From the NCBI RefSeq assembly GCF_041734735.1, contig NC_134899.1:605638-669637 (forward strand): a stretch of DNA of 64,000 nt, in the 5' to 3' direction. A model generated the notes under the pieces. The model was not told the DNA's origin. It ran no database searches and saw nothing but the letters and a program-made list of their open reading frames with translations. Position 1 is the first letter of the stretch. Every line of letters starts with the position of its first letter. The position numbers and the translations under genes were made by a program. This document shows positions 36,547-42,500 of this stretch, in pieces. This DNA comes from Babylonia areolata. Lineage: Eukaryota; Mollusca; Gastropoda; Neogastropoda; Buccinidae.

Positions 36547-39500
36547 CAGAGTACCTACGTGGCCTCCCAACAGCTGTACAATAACGTGGAGCTGGTCATC
36601 ATGGAGCTGCTCACACGTCCCACTCTGGCCGTGAGTCACTGCACACCATGCACGTGCACTTTCACTTTCACTTTCACATTCACTTTCACTTTCACATTCA
36701 CTTTCACTTTCACGTTCACTTTCACTTCCTGCAAAAGGCCTCACGGAAGTGGGACAGATCCGTTACACCACATCAGCCTGGCAGATCCAACACCAGCAGT
36801 GTAACCCAGCACGTTCAATCAGGCCTTGACAACATGTATATGTATTTGTGTACTTATCAGAGTAGATTTATTCCAATGGGACAGCACTTGTGTTGCCTTC
36901 AGTTATTTTTCTCTGTGCGACATTTGCGTGCTGCTCACAGGACCTCAGTTTGTCGTCTCATCCCAGTGACTAGACGCTTAGTTTTATTTTCCCGTTAAAC
37001 TTGGGAGAACACGCGAGAAGAGGATTTGAACCCAGACCCTGCCAGACGCTGTACTGGCAGATAAACGTCTTCATCAGTCTGTCACCTTTCTCCACTGGTC
37101 ATGGTGTGGACAGCACGTGACACACGTGACGTCCTGACTGGTGGCCTGGGTGTGTGCCTGGTCAGGCATCTCCTGCCCCTCACCCCACCATCCACCACAC
37201 CTCCCCCACACCCCTCCATCCACCCCACCTCCCCCACACCCCACACCCCACCTCCTCCACACCCACCTCCCCCACACCCCACCTCCCCTACACCCCACCT
37301 CCCCCACACCCTACCTCCCCTACACCCCACACCCCACCTCCCCCACACCCCACCTCCCCTACACCCCACACCCCACCTCCCCTACACCCCACACCCCACC
37401 TCCCCCACCCCACCTCCCCTACACCCCACACCCCACCTCCCCCCCCCCAGCTCCCCCCCCCCACACCACACATCCCACCTCCCCTACACCCCACACCCCA
37501 CCTCCCCCACACCCCACACCCCACCTCCCCACACCCCACCTCCCCCCCCACACCCCACACCCCACTTCCTCCACACCCACCTGCCCCACATCCCACACCC
37601 CACCTCCCCCCCCCACACCACACATCCCACCTCCCCTACACCCCACCTCCCCCCACCCCCTCCCCCACACCCCACCTCCTCCACACCCCACCTCCCCCAC
37701 ACCCCACCTCCCGCACACCCCACCTCCTCCACACCCCACCTCCCCTACACCCCACCTCCCCCACCCCCTCCCCCACACCCCACCTCCTCCACACCCCACA
37801 CCCCACCTCCTCCACACCCCACCTCCCCCACACCCCACCTCCTCCACACCCCACACCCCACCTCCTCCACACCCCACACCCCACCTCCTCCACACCCCAC
37901 CTCCCCCACACCCCACACCCCACCTACTCCACACCCCACCTCCCCCACACCCCACTTCCTCCACACCCCACACCCCACCTCCCCCACACCTCACACCCCA
38001 CCTCCTCCACACCCCACCTCCCCCACACCCCACACCCCACCTCCCCCACACCCCACACCCCACCTCCTCCACACCCCACCTCCCCCACACCCCACCTCCT
38101 CCACACCCCACCTCCCCCACACCCCACCTCCCCTACACCCCACACCCCACCTCCCCCACACCCCACCATATTCTTCAATCCAACCCGTCCAAGTCATGCG
38201 TGCCAGATTGTTTTAGCAGTGATAAACTCTTACTAATGTCAAAGACCGTCATCGGTTGGAAACAAAATGGAACGTTAATTTCCTTTGAATTAAAATACTG
38301 TTTTAAAATTATAAACGCCATTTTCACTGGTTCTGTCGTTTCATATAAGTTTATCATAATGGTTGCAAATTGATGATTTAAGTGCTGTGCCGTTATAATG
38401 TGTTAGTTTCTTGACGTTGTTGGCGTCCGTCTCGGGAGACAATGGAACTGTGCGCCTGATTCAGTCAACTTGTTGAGTTGCAGCGCCTGCTGTGGCTGTA
38501 CTGTCTGATTCTGGATCTGCAGGCTCTGTTGCAGTTGCTGCAGATGAAAGTCACGCCTGGCTCAGAGGGCACGGATTCTTCCCTCTGCCATCTGCGCTCT
38601 CTCCCCTGTTCCCAGCGCTGTTCTCTCTTCTCCTCTGGACACATGCCTTTACCGTCCTTCTCCAGCTATTACGGTCTTCAGCCACCACCTCCAAACCTGC
38701 TGGGTCGATGTCACCTGCCCTCATGTCTCATTTGCAGACGTCCCTGTAGCATAGGACAGGTCTTCCTGCAGGTCTGGAACCAGTGGCGAGCTCACCATAA
38801 AGGATGTCCTTGGGGATTCGCCCATCATTCGTTCGCCTGACATGGCTGAGCTACAGCAGATGGTGCCGGGTCAGGAGTGCAAACATGCTGGAGATGCCTG
38901 CCTGGTCGAGGACTTTCTTGCTTGGTACACAGTCTTGCCACGTGATGCCCAGAATTCTCCTGAGGTTGCACAGGTGAAAGGAGTTGAGTCTGCGTTCTTG
39001 GCGAGAGTAGAGATTCCATGTCTCGCTGCCATAGAGCAGAGTGCTGAGCACACAGGCTTGGTACACCTGCATCTTGGTGTTGATGGTCAGCATGGGATTG
39101 TCCTAGACCCTCTTTGCCACGCAGGCCATGGCTGTAGCTGCTTTGCCAATCTGCTTGTTGAGTTAGGCACCCAGGGAGAGGCTACTGGAGATGGTGCAGC
39201 CGAGGTAAGTGAAGTCTTTGACAACCTCGAGTGTGAAGTCACCAGTGGTGATGCTTGGGGTGCTGCTCACGTCCTGGCCCATGATGTTTGTCTTTTTTAG
39301 GATGATAGTCATGCCAATCTCTCTGCATGCTTGGGCAAAGTCGTTGATGAGATGCTGGAGTGCTTCCTCAGAGTGAGTTGTCAGAACTGTGTCATTTGCG
39401 AAAAGCATCTGGCGTATGAGAACCTGACACACTTTGGCTTTAGCACGAAGGCGGGCCAGGTTGAAGAGACTGACATCGCTTCTGGTGTGGAGATACACAC

Positions 39501-42500
39501 CATCCTCTGACTGAAGGCATAGGACAGCAGCAGCGAGAAGAAGATACTGAAGAGTGTTGGAGCCAGCACACAGCCTTGCTTCACCCCGCTCTTGATTAGG
39601 AATGGGTCAGAGGAAGATCCATCGTGCTGAACGGTGCCCTGCACGTTTTCATGAAAAGGTGTGATCATCCTCAGGAGCTTGGGGGGACATCCATTCTTCA
39701 GTATCAGTGTGAACAGGCCTTTTCTGCTGACCATGTCGAAGGCCTTGGTCAGGTCGATGAATGCGACATATAGTGGCCCTCTCTGCTCCCGGCATTTCTC
39801 CTGCAGTTGTTGCAAGGAGAAGACTACGTCGATTGTTGATCTTCCAGCTCTGAATCCGCACTGTGCTTCAGAGTATACACGTTCAGCAAGTAACTGCAGT
39901 CTGCTCACGACTACATGGGCAAAGGCTTTCCCAATGATACTGAGGAGGGAGACTCCATGCTGTGATCACCCTTGTTCTTGTACAGAGTGATGATGTTGGC
40001 GTCATGCTCTCCTGAGGCACAGTCCCTTCTTCCCAGCACTGCAGTAGCACTGGTGCAGGTGGTGGAGTAGCACGGTCCTTTTTCCAGCATTGATTACTTC
40101 AGGTGGGATGCCATCCTTTCCTGGTGCTTTGCCACAGGCGATGGAGACGATGGCCTTGCCGAGTTCCTCTTCAGAGGGCGGGATGTCGAGTTCTTTCATG
40201 ACAGGTAGGTTGGCGGTGCTCTCCACTGCTGCGTCTGCGACAGTGTTTTCTTTTGAATAGAGCTCCAGTTTCATGACATGTTTATTATTTAACACATTAA
40301 TGGCTTTCCAGATTTTACATGTGTGTGTGTTGTTGTTGTTGTTTTGTTGTTCTTGTTGTTTATTTGTTTGTTGAATATAACCTAAGAATCAGAAGGCGAT
40401 ATTTGTGTTCATATTTCATAACTGCAGTCACGAAATTGAACCCAGCAAAACTGACAACCATGACGATGTGTTTTGACGGGTTATTTCCCCTGACCTCTAT
40501 CGTTTCAGACAGCGGTGATAGAGAGCCGACTGGTGACGAACACTCAGTGCTCTCCCCTGCCCGAAGACCTGGCAGATATCGTCAAGTTTAAATTACGTCA
40601 AACTGCTGATAGCGTCGACACTGACGTCATTATCTCGGTGAGTGGCAGGCAGATGAGGGGATGGAGGTGGAAGGGGTGGGGAATGTGTTGGGGGGTCAGT
40701 TAAAACAGGGTGTGTTGGGTGTGTGGGACAGGCCTATCACAGTTTTGTGAAAACTTGTATAGATTCAGCTAACAATGTATCGTTCAAAATCAGTTTGTTG
40801 TGAAAGGCCAGGTGTTGAAACATCCAGCTTCCTGTGGAAACGTCCAGTGCAGAATCATCCCGTCTGCACACCTGAGGCAGGCAGTGTATGGTAGTGCAGT
40901 GTGTCTAGTTACACACACCTGGGGCAGGCAGTGTATGGTAGTGCAGTGTGGTTACACACACCTGGGGCAGGCAGTGATGGTAGTGCAGTGTGTCTAGTTA
41001 CACACACCTGGAGCAGGCAGTGTATGGTAGTGCAGTGTGTCTAGTTACACACACCTGGGGCAGGCAGTGTATGGTAGTGCAGTGTGTCTAGTTACACACA
41101 CCTGGAGCAGGCAGTGTATGGTAGTGCAGTGTGGTTACACACACCTGGGGCAGGCAGTGTATGGTAGTGCAGTGTGGTTACACACACCTGGGGCAGGCAG
41201 TGTATGGTAGTGCAGTGTGGTTACACACACCTGAGGCAGGCAGTGTATGGTAGTGCAGTGTGTGTTACACACACCTGGGCAGGCAGTGTATGGTAGTGCA
41301 GTGTGTCTAGTTACACACACCTGGGGCAGGCAGTGTATGGTAGTGCAGTGTGTCTAGTTACACACACCTGGAGCAGGCAGTGATGGTAGTGCAGTGTGTC
41401 TAGTTACACACACCTGGGGCAGGCAGTGTATGGTAGTGCAGTGTGTCTAGTTACACACACCTGGAGCAGGCAGTGTATGGTAGTGCAGTGTGTCTAGTTA
41501 CACACACCTGGAGCAGGCAGTGTATGGTAGTGCAGTGTGGTTACACACACCTGGGGCAGGCAGTGTATGGTAGTGCAGTGTGTCTAGTTACACACACCTG
41601 GGGCAGGCAGTGTATGGTAGTGCAGTGTGTCTAGTTACACACACCTGGGGCAGGCAGTGATGGTAGTGCAGTGTGTCTAGTAACACACACCTGGAGCAGG
41701 CAGTGTATGGTAGTGCAGTGTGGTTACACACACCTGGAGCAGGCAGTGTATGGTAGTGCAGTGTGTCTAGTTACACACACCTGGGGCAGGCAGTGATGGT
41801 AGTGCAGTGTGTCTAGTTACACACACCTGGGGCAGGCAGTGTATGGTAGTGCAGTGTGTCTAGTTACACACACCTGGGGCAGGCAGTGTATGGTAGTGCA
41901 GTGTGTCTAGTAACACACACCTGGGGCAGGCAGTGTATGGTAGTGCAGTGTGGTTACACACACCTGGGGCAGGCAGTGATGGTAGTGCAGTGTGTCTAGT
42001 TACACACACCTGGGGCAGGCAGTGATGGTAGTGCAGTGTGGTTACACACACCTGGGGCAGGCAGTGTATGGTAGTGCAGTGTGGTTACACACACCTGGGG
42101 CACGCAGTGATGGTAGTGCAGTGTGGTTACACACACCTGGAGCAGGCAGTGTATGGTAGTGCAGTGTGGTTACACACACCTGGAGCAGGCAGTGATGGTA
42201 GTGCAGTGTGGTTACACACACCTGGGGCAGGCAGTGATGGTAGTGCAGTGTGTCTAGTTACACACACCTGGAGCAGGCAGTGTATGGTAGTGCAGTGTGG
42301 TTACACACACCTGGAGCAGGCAGTGTATGGTAGTGCAGTGTGGTTACACACACCTGGGGCAGGCAGTGTATGGTAGTGCAGTGTGGTTACACACACCTGG
42401 GGCAGGCAGTGATGGTAGTGCAGTGTGGTTACACACACCTGGGGCAGGCAGTGATGGTAGTGCAGTGTGGTTACACACACCTGGGGCAGGCAGTGATGGT

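Noticed and set aside
37101-38373. Proline-rich open frames of 360-410 codons in all three plus frames
   Set aside because: All six frames are open because the C-rich satellite lacks stop words. There is no start context, no codon bias and no family motif.
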